A stretch of 64,000 nucleotides of DNA. It comes from PALSA-693 sp963834725 (GTDB lineage: Bacteria; Actinomycetota; Acidimicrobiia; Acidimicrobiales; Palsa-688). The position numbers were made by a program, and so were the translations under genes. Below, one piece after another: positions 26,055 to 35,147 of this stretch. The DNA lies in contig CAWICN010000001.1 in NCBI GenBank assembly GCA_963834725.1, positions 1,488,001-1,552,000 on the forward strand, read 5' to 3'. The number at the start of each line of letters is the position of its first letter. Positions within the stretch are counted from its first letter, which is position 1. The notes below the pieces were generated by a model. It was not told the DNA's origin and did no database searches. It was given only the letters and a program-made list of their open reading frames with translations.

Positions 26055-26576
26055 TCACAGACCGGCTTCCTTGTACCGGCGCGCCATGAGGCCGTACCCG
26101 TGGTCGGCAGTACCACGGGCCTGCGCCTCCAGCCGTTTCAGGTCTCGTTCCGAAATTGGTTCGATCGTCGCCGGTGCGCCCGACACGAATGATCGGTCGG
26201 GAACTTTCACCGGCCCGAGGACCAGCGATCCGGCGGCCACCAGGCAGAAGTCGCCGATCTCGGCGCCGTCGAGGAGGACGGTCTGATTGCCGATCAGGCA
26301 GTTCGAGCCGACACGGGCACAATGGACCACGACGGAGTGGCCGATGATGATGTTGTCGCCGATCACCATCGGCTGTCCCGTGTGCACCACGCAGTTGTCC
26401 TCGATCACCGTGTTGGCGCCGATCTTGATCGAGGAGAAATCCCCGCGCACTACCGCCCCGGGCCACACACTCGACCCCTCCCCCAGTTCGACGTCGCCCA
26501 CGACATAGGCCGCTTCGCTCACCCATGCCGTCGAGGCGACCCGAGGCGCTATCGAGCCGAGGCTCCTCACGGTCAC
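26055..26576 (-). CDS. Gamma-class carbonic anhydrase-like protein (left-handed beta-helix)
   Basis: A hexapeptide-repeat protein, 173 residues from GTG 26576. Visible are AWVSEAAYVVGDVELGEGSSVWPGAVVRGD, the zinc-ligand motif NCVVHT...GHSVVVHCARVG, and the last helix ISERDLKRLEAQ. The three histidines expected for metal binding in gamma-carbonic anhydrases are present in these segments. Related proteins hydrate CO2 or only act structurally. The longer frame upstream of 26576 runs into the next gene and is not supported. It ends 101 bp before the thioredoxin-fold gene on the same strand. Confidence 0.88.
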   Translation of the reverse strand: MTVRSLGSIAPRVASTAWVSEAAYVVGDVELGEGSSVWPGAVVRGDFSSIKIGANTVIEDNCVVHTGQPMVIGDNIIIGHSVVVHCARVGSNCLIGNQTVLLDGAEIGDFCLVAAGSLVLGPVKVPDRSFVSGAPATIEPISERDLKRLEAQARGTADHGYGLMARRYKEAGL

Positions 26577-26682
26577 CGAAACCGTCCCGTGGTTCGTGTC
26601 GAACCCAGTCGCGCCGCGGCACTCACGAGCGGGCCATCTCGCCGTCGACCGGCGCCCGCAGCGCAGGCTGCGCCTCTGTTCG

Positions 26683-27669
26683 TCAGACCCGAGCGAATTT
26701 CTGAAAGGTGTGAGCGTCGGGTGGACACAAGCCCTGTCGCACACCCACCGTGTCGGTGACCTCGGCCATATAAAGCGACCCCTCGTCGTCAACCCAGATT
26801 CCGTGGGGCGCGATGAAGCAGCCATTCGTGGTGGGGTCGGGATCGCCCCAGCGAAGCAGAACGTTCCCGTCCAGGTCGTAGATGCTCATGCGGGCGGGCT
26901 CCTCCTCGAGGATGGGGCCCCGCCGGGAGGCAACGGAACCCTTGCGCCATCCCAGCTCTCCGATGTAGACGAGGCCGTCCTTGATGAAGATGTCCTGCGG
27001 ACGCTGCACATCAGTCCATTCGGTCAGGTATTCACCGGTCGGACCGAAGATCTGAATCCGGTCGTTCTCCCGGTCGGCCACGAACACCCGGCCATCGGTG
27101 TGCACCCACGCGCTGTGGGGCGTGCGAAACTCCCCGGGTCGACCGCCGGGCTCCCCCCACGACTGCAACAACTCGCCGTCGTGGGTGAAACGATGGATCC
27201 GGCAGTTGCCGTAGCCGTCCGACACATACAGGTCGCCGGATGGTGCTACCGCCAGGTTGGTGGGCCGATTGAACGGCGGGCCACCGTGAGTAACGGACGC
27301 CAGACTCCGGCCGTCGAAGCCGGTGTCGCTCTGCCCGCCCTTGGGACCAATCTGCTGCATCAGCTTCCCGTCGAGGCTGTAGCGGCCGACCGAGCTTCCC
27401 CCATCGTCGACGAGATACAACTCGTCCCCGCCGTTCATGAAGCTGCCGTGGGTCCGGTAACTGAACTCGCCTTCACCCCAGGAGTCGAGAAAGTGCCCGG
27501 CGCGGTCGTAGATGATGATCGGGTGGTCACCCCGGCAATAGAGGAAGACGTTCCCGCTCGCGTCCGAACACACGCCCGCCACGTCCGGATGCGACCACCC
27601 GTCGGGCAGTCGCTCCCAGCCCTCCACCAGCTCGAACTGCAGGGTCCCTGATCCGAAACGGATAGCCAT
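26683..27669 (-). CDS. NHL-repeat / peptidyl-alpha-hydroxyglycine amidating lyase-like beta-propeller
   Basis: A 328-residue beta-propeller. Repeated NHL-type blades are seen as HPDVAGVCSDASGNVFLYCRG, RPTNLAVAPSGDLYVSDGYGNCRIHRF, TPHSAWVHTDGRVFVADRENDRIQIF and APHGIWVDDEGSLYMAEVTD. This pattern is close to amidating-lyase and strictosidine-synthase-like propellers. No signal peptide is seen with start ATG 27669, so a cytoplasmic protein is likely. The catalytic role is unclear; related proteins in actinobacteria hydrolyse or bind small hydrophobic molecules. Confidence 0.85.
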   Translation of the reverse strand: MAIRFGSGTLQFELVEGWERLPDGWSHPDVAGVCSDASGNVFLYCRGDHPIIIYDRAGHFLDSWGEGEFSYRTHGSFMNGGDELYLVDDGGSSVGRYSLDGKLMQQIGPKGGQSDTGFDGRSLASVTHGGPPFNRPTNLAVAPSGDLYVSDGYGNCRIHRFTHDGELLQSWGEPGGRPGEFRTPHSAWVHTDGRVFVADRENDRIQIFGPTGEYLTEWTDVQRPQDIFIKDGLVYIGELGWRKGSVASRRGPILEEEPARMSIYDLDGNVLLRWGDPDPTTNGCFIAPHGIWVDDEGSLYMAEVTDTVGVRQGLCPPDAHTFQKFARV

Positions 27670-27858
27670 AACCACCCCCGGGCTCGTTGGCGTTCGTTTG
27701 GCCACAGTAGCGCTCGGATGGACGGGCCCTCGACGGGTGGACGGCCCTCGTCCGGTGGGCGGGCGCCCGGAGAGTCGACAGGCCCTGGACGGCAGGGCGC
27801 CGGCCGCGCTGGCCGCCGGTCAGGATGTCACCCTGCTCAGACGGCAGACGTAGCGAAG

Positions 27859-28365
27859 TCAGCCGTGGGCCAGCGTCCCGAGTGGTGCCCCCTCGAGGCG
27901 GAAGATGGTCCAGTCTTCCAGGGGGAGCGCGCCGAGCGATCGGTAAAATCCAATCGAGGGTTCGTTCCAATCCAGGACCGCCCATTCCAGTCGGCCGTAC
28001 CCGTTGGCGACGCACTCCTGGGCGAGCCGCACGAGCAACGCCCGGCCCAGTCCTTTCCCCCGATGGGCGGGCTCGACGAACAAATCCTCGAGATAGATCC
28101 CGTGCACGCCGCGCCACGTCGAGAAGTTGAGGAACCAGAGTGCACATCCGACGACATCGCCCCCGACGAGGGCGACGTGACCGTACAGGGCTGGCCGGTC
28201 ATTGAACAGGGCGACATGCAATTGTGGTTCGATCAGATGGCAGGCATCGGCGGCCCGTTCGTACTCCGCCAGCTGATGCACCAGCCCGACAACCGCAGGA
28301 ACGTCGGCCGGCTCGATCGTCCGGATGCGCGGGTCCACGGTGTTCCGCGGGTCCACGGTGTTCAT
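27859..28365 (-). CDS. GNAT family N-acetyltransferase
   Basis: A 168-residue GNAT protein. It begins IRTIEPADVPAVVGLVHQLAEYERA and shows LEDLFVEPAHRGKGLGRALL, the acetyl-CoA pyrophosphate-binding motif, then LEWAVLDWNEPSIGFYRSLGA, the family's C-terminal segment. The closest pattern is diamine or spermidine N-acetyltransferase-like, but the substrate is not readable. ATG 28365 is used; a GTG two repeat units further in (VDPRIRTIEP) could also serve. It is divergent from the MFS operon at 28511. Confidence 0.9.
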   Translation of the reverse strand: MNTVDPRNTVDPRIRTIEPADVPAVVGLVHQLAEYERAADACHLIEPQLHVALFNDRPALYGHVALVGGDVVGCALWFLNFSTWRGVHGIYLEDLFVEPAHRGKGLGRALLVRLAQECVANGYGRLEWAVLDWNEPSIGFYRSLGALPLEDWTIFRLEGAPLGTLAHG

Positions 28366-28450
28366 CGTCCCATTGTGGTCGGCGCGGCGCCATCGGACCG
28401 CCCGCACCGGACAGGGGCCGTGCGACGGAAGCCCTTCCCCAGCCAACAAT

Positions 28451-28489
28451 TTGACACCCAACCTTCTGGTGTCTAGTTTGGTGCCCAAA
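28451..28489 (+). promoter_or_regulatory. Promoter and operator of the MFS-MarR operon
   Basis: TTGACA (28451-28456) and TAGTTT (28474-28479) are 17 nt apart, a fair -35/-10 pair. Two symmetric sites overlap it: GACACC (28453-28458) with GGTGTC (28468-28473), and the perfect palindrome TTTGG-TGC-CCAAA (28477-28489). Both fit binding by the MarR protein encoded downstream. Confidence 0.7.
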
Positions 28490-28510
28490 CATTCGCCGAC
28501 GTCAGGAATC

Positions 28511-30010
28511 ATGCGCATGGAGTTCACGCCCGCGGGCGGGAAGGTCGCGAAGACTTCGTTTCGAGATCTCGATCCCCAGGTGCGTCGGATCGCAGTCGTC
28601 GTCGTGCTCGGTTCGATCATGTCCGTCCTGGACACGACGATCGTCAACATCGCCCTGGCGAGCCTGGCCAAGGATCTCCACAGCTCGCTCTCCGAAATTC
28701 AATGGGTCGTGTCGGCCTACCTGCTTGCCCTCGCCGCCGTCATCCCCCTCACGGCCTGGGCCGGGCGCCGCTTCGGCGCCTACCGGGTGTACATGTGGGC
28801 GCTCATCATGTTCACCCTGGGCTCGGCCCTGTGCGCGCTGGCCACTTCCACCGGTGAGCTGATCGCCTTCCGGGTTCTTCAGGGCATCGGCGGGGGCATG
28901 CTGATGCCGACCGGCATGACCATCATGGTCCAGGCCGCCGGACGGGAGAATCTGCCGACGTTGATGAGCGCGATGGGGGTGCCGATGGTCCTGGCGCCGG
29001 TGTTCGGGCCGACCCTCGGCGGCCTGCTCCTCCAGAGCGTGAGCTGGCACGCCATCTTCATGATTAACGTGCCGATCGGCATTGTGACGGCGATCGTGGC
29101 GACGCGACTGCTGCCACGTGTCCGGCCGGAGCCCGGGGCGGCCGGTCGCCTCGATTGGCAGGGACTGGTGCTCGCCGCATCGGGCACCGTCGGGATCACC
29201 TACGGGTTGTCGCAGAGCGCGTCGACCGGCAGCATCACCTCGGCGCTGGTCGTCTGGCCCATCGTTGGCGGTCTGCTGCTCCTCGGGGCCTTCGTCCTGC
29301 GGTCGCGGCGGGTCGAGCATCCCCTCCTGGATTTGCATCTCTACCGGATCCGGGCCTACCGGACGGCCAGCCTGGTGATGTTCTGCCTGGGCGCGGCCCT
29401 GTTCGGCGCCATGATCCTGTTACCGCTGTACTTCCAGGTGGCCCGGGGGGAGGATGCCATCCGCACCGGTCTCCTGCTCATCCCCCAAGCGGCCGGTTCG
29501 TCGATCGGGATGAAGCGCTCGGGCATGACGACCCGCCGGCTGGGCGCCGGGCTGACGTGTCTATGCGGCGGAACCATAGTGGCGATCGCCACCATCCCGT
29601 TCCTTTTCATCAGCGACACCACGCCCTACCTGATCATCGCGATCGCGATGGTGATTCGCGGCGTCGGGATCGGCTTCGCCATGATGCCCGCCATGTCGGC
29701 GGCGTTCACGTCCGTTCGGCACGACCAGATCAACGACGCCAGCCCCCAGCTCAACGTCATCCAGCGCGTGGGCGGATCGCTCGGTACCGCTATCATCGCC
29801 GTCGTCCTACAGACCAATCTCACTCACCTGTCGGCGCCGGCGAGCCCCGCCGCCATTGCGAACGCGTTCGCCCAGACCTACGCGTGGGTCCTCGGCCTCG
29901 GTATCATCGCCCTGATTCCGGCGGTGGCTATGTGGCGGGTCGAACGACGAGCCCGGTTCGCACCCGAGGAACCGGAGATGGACGGCCTCGAGATCGAGGC
30001 ATTGGCGTGA
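28511..30010 (+). CDS. DHA2-type MFS drug efflux transporter
   Basis: A 499-residue, roughly 14-helix proton antiporter. It shows LGSIMSVLDTTIVNIALASLA (first helix), the loop with AWAGRRFGAYRVYMWAL, RVLQGIGGGMLMPTGMTIM (motif-C side), and NDASPQLNVIQRVGGSLGTAI in the last third. ATG 28511 has an AGGAAT site. Its stop overlaps the start of the MarR gene (GTGA at 30007), so both are one operon under the promoter at 28451. Confidence 0.94.
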   Translation: MRMEFTPAGGKVAKTSFRDLDPQVRRIAVVVVLGSIMSVLDTTIVNIALASLAKDLHSSLSEIQWVVSAYLLALAAVIPLTAWAGRRFGAYRVYMWALIMFTLGSALCALATSTGELIAFRVLQGIGGGMLMPTGMTIMVQAAGRENLPTLMSAMGVPMVLAPVFGPTLGGLLLQSVSWHAIFMINVPIGIVTAIVATRLLPRVRPEPGAAGRLDWQGLVLAASGTVGITYGLSQSASTGSITSALVVWPIVGGLLLLGAFVLRSRRVEHPLLDLHLYRIRAYRTASLVMFCLGAALFGAMILLPLYFQVARGEDAIRTGLLLIPQAAGSSIGMKRSGMTTRRLGAGLTCLCGGTIVAIATIPFLFISDTTPYLIIAIAMVIRGVGIGFAMMPAMSAAFTSVRHDQINDASPQLNVIQRVGGSLGTAIIAVVLQTNLTHLSAPASPAAIANAFAQTYAWVLGLGIIALIPAVAMWRVERRARFAPEEPEMDGLEIEALA

Positions 30011-30465
30011 GCGTCGTCGAGCCCCGCACCGCTCGCAGCAGCGCGCTCGAGCAGGTTCGCATCGCCATGGGCGAGCTCTTCGGAGCCGAACGGCGGCTAC
30101 GCGCCCGCGACCAGCAGCAGCCCGGTGGCCTCACCCAATCCCAACTCCGGGCGTTGGTGCTGCTCGACAAGGAGGAGGCGGTCCCCGCCGGCCAGCTGGC
30201 CAGGAGCGCGGACCTCAACCCGGCGACCGTGACCGCCATGCTCGATCAGCTCGAATGCAACGGCATCGTCGAGCGCAAGCGTCATCCCACCGATCGCCGG
30301 GTTTGCATGGTGTCGCTCACCAGCAAGGGGCGAGACATCGTCCACGACAAACGGGCCGCCTGGCAGTCCCTGTGGGAGCAACGCCTGGGCCACCTGTCCG
30401 AAGCCGAGCTCCTGGCGGCCCTCCGCGTCCTGAAAACGATGACTGACATCATCGAGGAGGCCTGA
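30007..30465 (+). CDS. MarR family transcriptional regulator
   Basis: A 152-residue winged-helix regulator. The DNA-binding helices read QLARSADLNPATVTAMLDQLECNGIV, the wing ERKRHPTDRRVCMVSLTSKG. GTG 30007 overlaps the MFS stop. It most likely represses its own operon through the palindromes at 28453-28489. It is about 17 residues shorter than the MarR of the first cassette. Confidence 0.92.
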   Translation: MSVVEPRTARSSALEQVRIAMGELFGAERRLRARDQQQPGGLTQSQLRALVLLDKEEAVPAGQLARSADLNPATVTAMLDQLECNGIVERKRHPTDRRVCMVSLTSKGRDIVHDKRAAWQSLWEQRLGHLSEAELLAALRVLKTMTDIIEEA

Positions 30466-30553
30466 GCTACAGGGCCCGACCGCCGGCTTCGAGCCGGGCG
30501 TCCCGGCTGAGTGAGCCGACCCGCAGCGGCCCGGGCGATTAGCGTGGAGGACA

Positions 30554-31186
30554 GTGGACGGCTCCTATCGTCTGTCGAACGCCGACCGCGAGCAGACGGC
30601 GACCTGGTTACGGGATCACCTCCTCGCCGGGCGCCTGACCCTCGACGAGTTCTCGGAGCGAGTCGAGACCGTGTACGCAGCGCGGTTCGGCCAGGAGCTC
30701 GCGGCGGTTCGGGAAGGTCTGCCCGACACCCCGGTGGCCCGGGGCGCTACGCGACGGAAGGCCACCCGCCTCACAGTTGCGATGTTCGGCCATGTTGGCC
30801 GGCGGGGCCGTCTGCAGCTGCCGCGCCGCAGTGCCGCCATCAGTGCCTTCGCCGACATCGATTTCGACATCCGGGAGGCCGAGGTCGGCCGGCCCGAGAC
30901 GTCGATCATCGTGCTGGCGCTGTTCGGCAACGTCGACATCTACGTCCCGGACGCCGTCAACGTGGACCTCGGCGGCCTGACGATCTTCGGTCATAGCCGC
31001 GAGTGGGGGCCGGACATCGCCCGGGCGGACGACCCGACCATTCACGTCCGGACCCTCGGGTGGTTCGGGACCATCGATCTCTGGAGGGTGCCGCAAGACG
31101 TGCGCGGCAGCTATAGCGAGATCTTCCGCCAGCTGCAGGGGCGGCGCCGGCGGCTGCGCCTTACCCGACTGCGCCTGACCAGATGA
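30554..31186 (+). CDS. DUF1707 / cell-wall-stress-type protein
   Basis: A 210-residue protein. Residues 5-55 match DUF1707 (YRLSNADREQTATWLRDHLLAGRLTLDEFSERVE), a short domain common in actinobacteria. Residues 75-180 are a beta-rich domain with repeated VAMFGHV / VLALFGNVDIYVP / LTIFGHSREWG strands, like the LiaF or DUF2154 cell-envelope-stress domain. No transmembrane segment is obvious. GTG 30554 has GGAGG at about 30544. The C-terminus is a basic Arg-Leu tail. The role is probably sensing of envelope stress, but this is inferred from domain association. Confidence 0.85.
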   Translation: MDGSYRLSNADREQTATWLRDHLLAGRLTLDEFSERVETVYAARFGQELAAVREGLPDTPVARGATRRKATRLTVAMFGHVGRRGRLQLPRRSAAISAFADIDFDIREAEVGRPETSIIVLALFGNVDIYVPDAVNVDLGGLTIFGHSREWGPDIARADDPTIHVRTLGWFGTIDLWRVPQDVRGSYSEIFRQLQGRRRRLRLTRLRLTR

Positions 31187-31273
31187 CCCGGGCGACCACA
31201 CGCCGCCAGCCCACAACCAGCCAGAACCCAGAACGTAGCGCAGCCGCGCCGGTCCGTCGTCCACTCCGTGGTC

Positions 31274-31403
31274 CGGATCGCTCAGCGGTCCAGATCGCAA
31301 CTGCGTTGATGATTCCTAACACAGAAGCAAATGCGAGTCGGGTCACTTGCAGAACCGAGGAGGGCGAAGAATCATCAACGCGGTTGAGATTCGGATCGCT
31401 CAG
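31274..31403. repeat. Inverted repeat with flanking 12-bp direct repeats (possible small mobile element or hairpin)
   Basis: Left arm 31298-31315 and right arm 31369-31386 pair over 18 bp with one mismatch (core GCGTTGATGATTC). The 12-mer CGGATCGCTCAG flanks the pair at 31274-31285 and 31392-31403. The arrangement resembles a short inserted element with a duplicated target, or a strong hairpin at the 3' end of the thiolase remnant. No coding sequence is seen in the loop. Confidence 0.65.
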
Positions 31404-31762
31404 GGCGCTTCGTTGCTGAACACGAGGGTGCAAGCCGCAGCAAACATGCCGCCGACTCCATGGACTACACCGATGCGCGCTCCTTCGACCTGCGCCGGGG
31501 CAACGCCGCGCAGCTGGCGTATGGATGCCTGAAGCGCAAACGTTCCGTACATACCGGTGTGGGTGTAGGACAGCCCGCCCCCATTCGTATTGAGAGGGAG
31601 CGTTCCGCCAGGCGCCGTATGGCCCGAGGCAATGAAGTCGCCGGCTTCCCCGCGCCCGACGAAGCCGAGATCCTCGAGACCATAGATGGGCAGATGAGCG
31701 AAGGCGTCATAGATCATCAGGTGGAGTTTGTCGCCCGGTAACCCGGCGTCGTCGCTGACCAA
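31400..31762 (-). pseudogene. C-terminal remnant of a thiolase-like (lipid-transfer/acetyl-CoA acetyltransferase) gene
   Basis: The 120 residues read DKLHLMIYDAFAHLPIYGLEDLGF, then GGTLPLNTNGGGLSYTHTGMYG and a full C-terminus with VVHGVGGMFAAACTLVFS. This is the second half of a SCP-x-type thiolase; about 270 N-terminal residues, including the first catalytic domain, are missing. In-frame reading stops only about 15 codons upstream. It abuts the divergent TetR gene, which suggests that an insertion or deletion removed the front. Confidence 0.87.
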
Positions 31763-31779
31763 GCGTGGTACCGTACGTT

Positions 31780-32499
31780 ATGCCTTCTGGTCCCGCCGAT
31801 GGGACGGACCCAGGGACGGACCCAGCGCTTAACGGTAACGCCACCCGCGTCAGTCGGCGCCGGAGCCGCCGTCGCGCCGAGCTCCTGGCCGTGGCCGCTC
31901 GCCAGTTCGCTGAGTTCGGCTATACGGAGACCAGCCTGGACAGTATCGCCGAGGAGCTTGGCCTGACCAAGGCCAGCCTCTACCACTACGTCGAGAGCAA
32001 AGAAGGCCTGCTGTGCCGAATCGCCCTCCAGCATGTGGAGCGCATCATCACCGCTGCGACAGCTGCCAGCGAGACGGACGGCTCGCCCGACGTACGGCTC
32101 TTTCGGCTCATCGTCGCCCACGTCGAGCAGGTGTGCAGTGCTCCAGAGGGCCGTCTCACCCCCTTCTATGACCGCTACCTTCTTGGCGGCGAGGCCAGCG
32201 GTATCGGAACCCTTATCTCACAATGGCGAGGCGAGATGAGCTCCTATACCAACTATGTCCGCAATCTGGTGCGCGAAGGTGTGAATTCGAAGACGTTTGT
32301 CATCTCGGACGTCGATTTCGCCGTCGATACAATCCTCAGCGCCGCCAATGCATCTGGCAATTGGTACCTGCGCCGGCAACCGTCCATCACGCCCACACGG
32401 CTGGGGACGCAACTCGCCAATATGCTCGTCGGTGGCATGCTGGCGCCGTTCCGGGCGGAGAGCCGGGGGCCGACCAGGACGCCGAGGGCGCCGGGTTAG
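31780..32499 (+). CDS. TetR family transcriptional regulator
   Basis: A 239-residue TetR protein. The helix-turn-helix reads LLAVAARQFAEFGYTETSLDSIAEELGLTKASLYHYVESKEGLL. The C-terminal domain is all-helical and ends with a GGMLAPF segment often seen in regulators of lipid or steroid catabolism. ATG 31780 is used; GTG 31765 is also possible and neither has a clear ribosome site. The divergent thiolase remnant and the downstream CoA-transferase genes on the opposite strand suggest that it once controlled, or controls, this catabolic block. Confidence 0.9.
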   Translation: MPSGPADGTDPGTDPALNGNATRVSRRRSRRRAELLAVAARQFAEFGYTETSLDSIAEELGLTKASLYHYVESKEGLLCRIALQHVERIITAATAASETDGSPDVRLFRLIVAHVEQVCSAPEGRLTPFYDRYLLGGEASGIGTLISQWRGEMSSYTNYVRNLVREGVNSKTFVISDVDFAVDTILSAANASGNWYLRRQPSITPTRLGTQLANMLVGGMLAPFRAESRGPTRTPRAPG

Positions 32500-32573
32500 C
32501 CGAATCCGATCCGCACCTGATGCGACCCGGTCGCGAACTGACCCGGGCTGCTTTCGATGAAATCAGGCCCAGG

Positions 32574-33776
32574 TCAGTTGACCACTCCAGCCTCCTGCAG
32601 TCGGGCAATCTCCGCATTGCTCATCCCGAGCAAGCCGCCGAGGATCTCCTCGTTGTCGGCGCCGAGACTCGGCGCGGCGGTCTGCTTGCTGCCCGTGCGA
32701 TCCAGGCGATAGGAGCGCCCGTCGTATGGCATGACGCCGGCGTCGCGCTGCTCGAGCCACTGCCAGAACTCAAAGCCCAGCAGGTTCTCATCCGAATGGA
32801 GATCCAGACAACTCTGTACGGGATAGGCCGCCACGCCTGCGGCCTGGAGGGACTCCACCACCGTGCGTCCGTCCCGTTCCCGCACCAGTGCCTGAACGTA
32901 CTCATCGACCTCCTCAGCCGTTTCGATCCGGTTGACGACGGTCGTGAACCTCGGGTCACCTTCGGGCTGGCCGAGGACGCGGAGGAGGCTGCGCCACTGG
33001 TCGTCGTTCTCCACGCCGATGGTCACCCACCGTTCGTCGTCGCCCTCGTCCGCGCACCGGTAGGCGCCATGCGGCCCGAACCGATCCGAACGGTTGGCCT
33101 GCGGACGGACCAGCTCGCCGCCGGCCATGTAGTCGATAAGGACCGGAGCCATGAAGTGCACCGCGGCTTCGAACTGAGAAATGTCCAGATGCTGTCCCTG
33201 CCCGGTCCGCCGGCGGTGCTCGATCGCCCCCATGAGCGCGAACGCCGCCATCCTGGGCACGATGAAGTCGGTATACGCACCGTAGGGCGGAGCAATTGCA
33301 TCCACAGAATAGCCCGACATGTAGTAAAAACCGGTCAGCGATGCCATCAGGTTTCCGAAGCCGGGATACTTCGCATGGGGACCGGTCTGGCCCTGCATGC
33401 AAGTTGACAGCATCAGAAGATCGGGACGCAACTCACACAAATCTGAGTACCCGAGGCCCCATTTCGCCATCGTTCCCGGCGTAAAACTCTCGGCGACGGT
33501 ATCGAAATGCGGTACCAATCTCCGCACTATATCTCGGCCCTCGCCCGTGTTCATATCCAGCGTAATGCTCTTCTTTGACGAGTTGTAGCTGCCGAAGAAC
33601 TGGCTGGCGTTGATGTTTCCGGGCTGGCCGTCCTTCCAGGGCGCTCCGAGCCGCAATCCGTCCAAACGGGCATTCGACTCAACCTTGACGACGGTCGCAC
33701 CGTTGTCGGCCATGTATTTTGTCGTGATCGGTCCGACCCCATACCAGCTGAAGTCAAGTATGGAGATGTCCTCCAT
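32574..33776 (-). CDS. CaiB/BaiF (type III) CoA-transferase
   Basis: A 400-residue family III CoA-transferase. It begins ISILDFSWYGVGPITTKYMADNGATVVKVES, has the NSSKKSITLDMNTGEGRD CoA-site segment, LSTCMQGQTGPH, and ends SLGADNEEILGGLLGMSNAEI. It is last in a minus-strand unit: thiolase-like (36784), DUF35 (35609), CoA-transferase (35054), then this gene after 27 bp. It would activate a carboxylic acid to its CoA ester or recycle CoA after side-chain removal; this is inference from context. Confidence 0.91.
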   Translation of the reverse strand: MEDISILDFSWYGVGPITTKYMADNGATVVKVESNARLDGLRLGAPWKDGQPGNINASQFFGSYNSSKKSITLDMNTGEGRDIVRRLVPHFDTVAESFTPGTMAKWGLGYSDLCELRPDLLMLSTCMQGQTGPHAKYPGFGNLMASLTGFYYMSGYSVDAIAPPYGAYTDFIVPRMAAFALMGAIEHRRRTGQGQHLDISQFEAAVHFMAPVLIDYMAGGELVRPQANRSDRFGPHGAYRCADEGDDERWVTIGVENDDQWRSLLRVLGQPEGDPRFTTVVNRIETAEEVDEYVQALVRERDGRTVVESLQAAGVAAYPVQSCLDLHSDENLLGFEFWQWLEQRDAGVMPYDGRSYRLDRTGSKQTAAPSLGADNEEILGGLLGMSNAEIARLQEAGVVN

Positions 33777-33803
33777 TGCAAGTTTGTAGGTCGACTCGGA
33801 GAC

Positions 33804-35054
33804 TTAGATCACCCCCGTCGAATACAGGTAACGCAGGCGCGGCATCTCCACGCCCAAGAGATCCCGGTACACGTCCAGGTTGTGCTCGCCGAGGCGTGGC
33901 GCGGGACTCAGGTCGCCGGTTGGCACCGCGCTGAAACGAGCAAACCGCCCGGGAAGAGGAAGGTCCCTCCCCACGCTCTCGTGCCGGACGGTGCGAAAGT
34001 AGTGGCGGGCGGCCAGTTGCTGGTCTTCGGCGATGTCCCTGGGTGTCGACACCGGCGCCAGGAGGATGCGACGCTCGATGGCACCGTGGTACAGCTCCAT
34101 CTTGGTCTTCCCGGCGAAGAACTCATGCACCGCCTGCTCGCTTTCGCGCATCATTTCCAGGAACGCCGGGTCAGGGTCCGCCATGTACCTCGCCACTGTC
34201 CACTCGTCAAAGTCGATCTCTTTGAGCCAATCCGGAGCGACCCCCTCCTCGATCATCCACTCGACCATCAGCCGGGAAGACCTGGCGTACGGGTTGCCGC
34301 CGGTCAGGATGAAGGTCACGTAACCGTCCGCGCAGGGATAGACGGTCCGCCGACTGATCCTGGCCGACCCGGCCACCGGTCCGGTCCGCTTCAAGAACTC
34401 CCCGTGGAGGACAGGGTATGCCTGCTCGTTCATGAGGGTCCATACGACACAGGCCTGAGTGTCCACAACCACCTTCTGGCCCTGGTTGTCATGCAGTCGC
34501 GAGAAGTAGGCCAGCATGCTTGCTGCCGCGGCCTCTGCTCCGGCGTGGAGGAACGCTTGAGGAACGGCCATCTGTAACGGCGGGCGGCCGGGCAGGCCGG
34601 TGAGGAACATCATGCCGCCCGACGCCCAGCAGTTGATGTCGAGGGCTCGCCAGCGGGCGCTCGGTCCCCGGTCGCCGAAGGGGGTGATGGTCGTGTAGAT
34701 GATCCCCGGATTCAGGGCGCTCGACCAGTCATAACCGATGCCCCGTGAATCGAGGTAATCGTCGCCGAGCGATTCGACCACGAAATCGGAACACCGTACC
34801 AGTTCGCCAAGCAGGTCACGCCCGTCGGCGACGTCCAGATTCAACGTCACCGACCGCTTGCCGGCCTGGTAGGCGATGAAGTAGAGGCTCCGGTCGGGTC
34901 CCGGGATCCCGTCGAGAAATGGACCCACCCGTCGGGTCGAGCACCCGCCGGGTGGTTCGACTTTGACGACATCTGCTCCCAGCTCGGCGAACAACCGCCC
35001 ACACAACGCGCCGCGCTCATCGGTGAGGTCCAGCACTCGCAATCCCGAGAGCAT
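33804..35054 (-). CDS. CaiB/BaiF (type III) CoA-transferase
   Basis: A 416-residue family III CoA-transferase. It opens GLRVLDLTDERGALCGRLFAELGADVVKVEPP, includes a YQAGKRSVTLNLDVADGRD segment, ITPFGDRGPSA, and VVDTQACVVWTLM. ATG 35054 is taken as start because the family's conserved N-terminus begins there; a 19-residue upstream extension is possible. It pairs with the next CoA-transferase downstream and may form the second subunit of a heteromer. Confidence 0.9.
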   Translation of the reverse strand: MLSGLRVLDLTDERGALCGRLFAELGADVVKVEPPGGCSTRRVGPFLDGIPGPDRSLYFIAYQAGKRSVTLNLDVADGRDLLGELVRCSDFVVESLGDDYLDSRGIGYDWSSALNPGIIYTTITPFGDRGPSARWRALDINCWASGGMMFLTGLPGRPPLQMAVPQAFLHAGAEAAAASMLAYFSRLHDNQGQKVVVDTQACVVWTLMNEQAYPVLHGEFLKRTGPVAGSARISRRTVYPCADGYVTFILTGGNPYARSSRLMVEWMIEEGVAPDWLKEIDFDEWTVARYMADPDPAFLEMMRESEQAVHEFFAGKTKMELYHGAIERRILLAPVSTPRDIAEDQQLAARHYFRTVRHESVGRDLPLPGRFARFSAVPTGDLSPAPRLGEHNLDVYRDLLGVEMPRLRYLYSTGVI

Positions 35055-35147
35055 CGGCCCCCCCGGGACACCAGGATGTCCTGTGCTATCCGTCAACGAA
35101 CCAACCACCAATCCGTGACTCTTGTCGACCTCCCCCCTACCGCGGAG

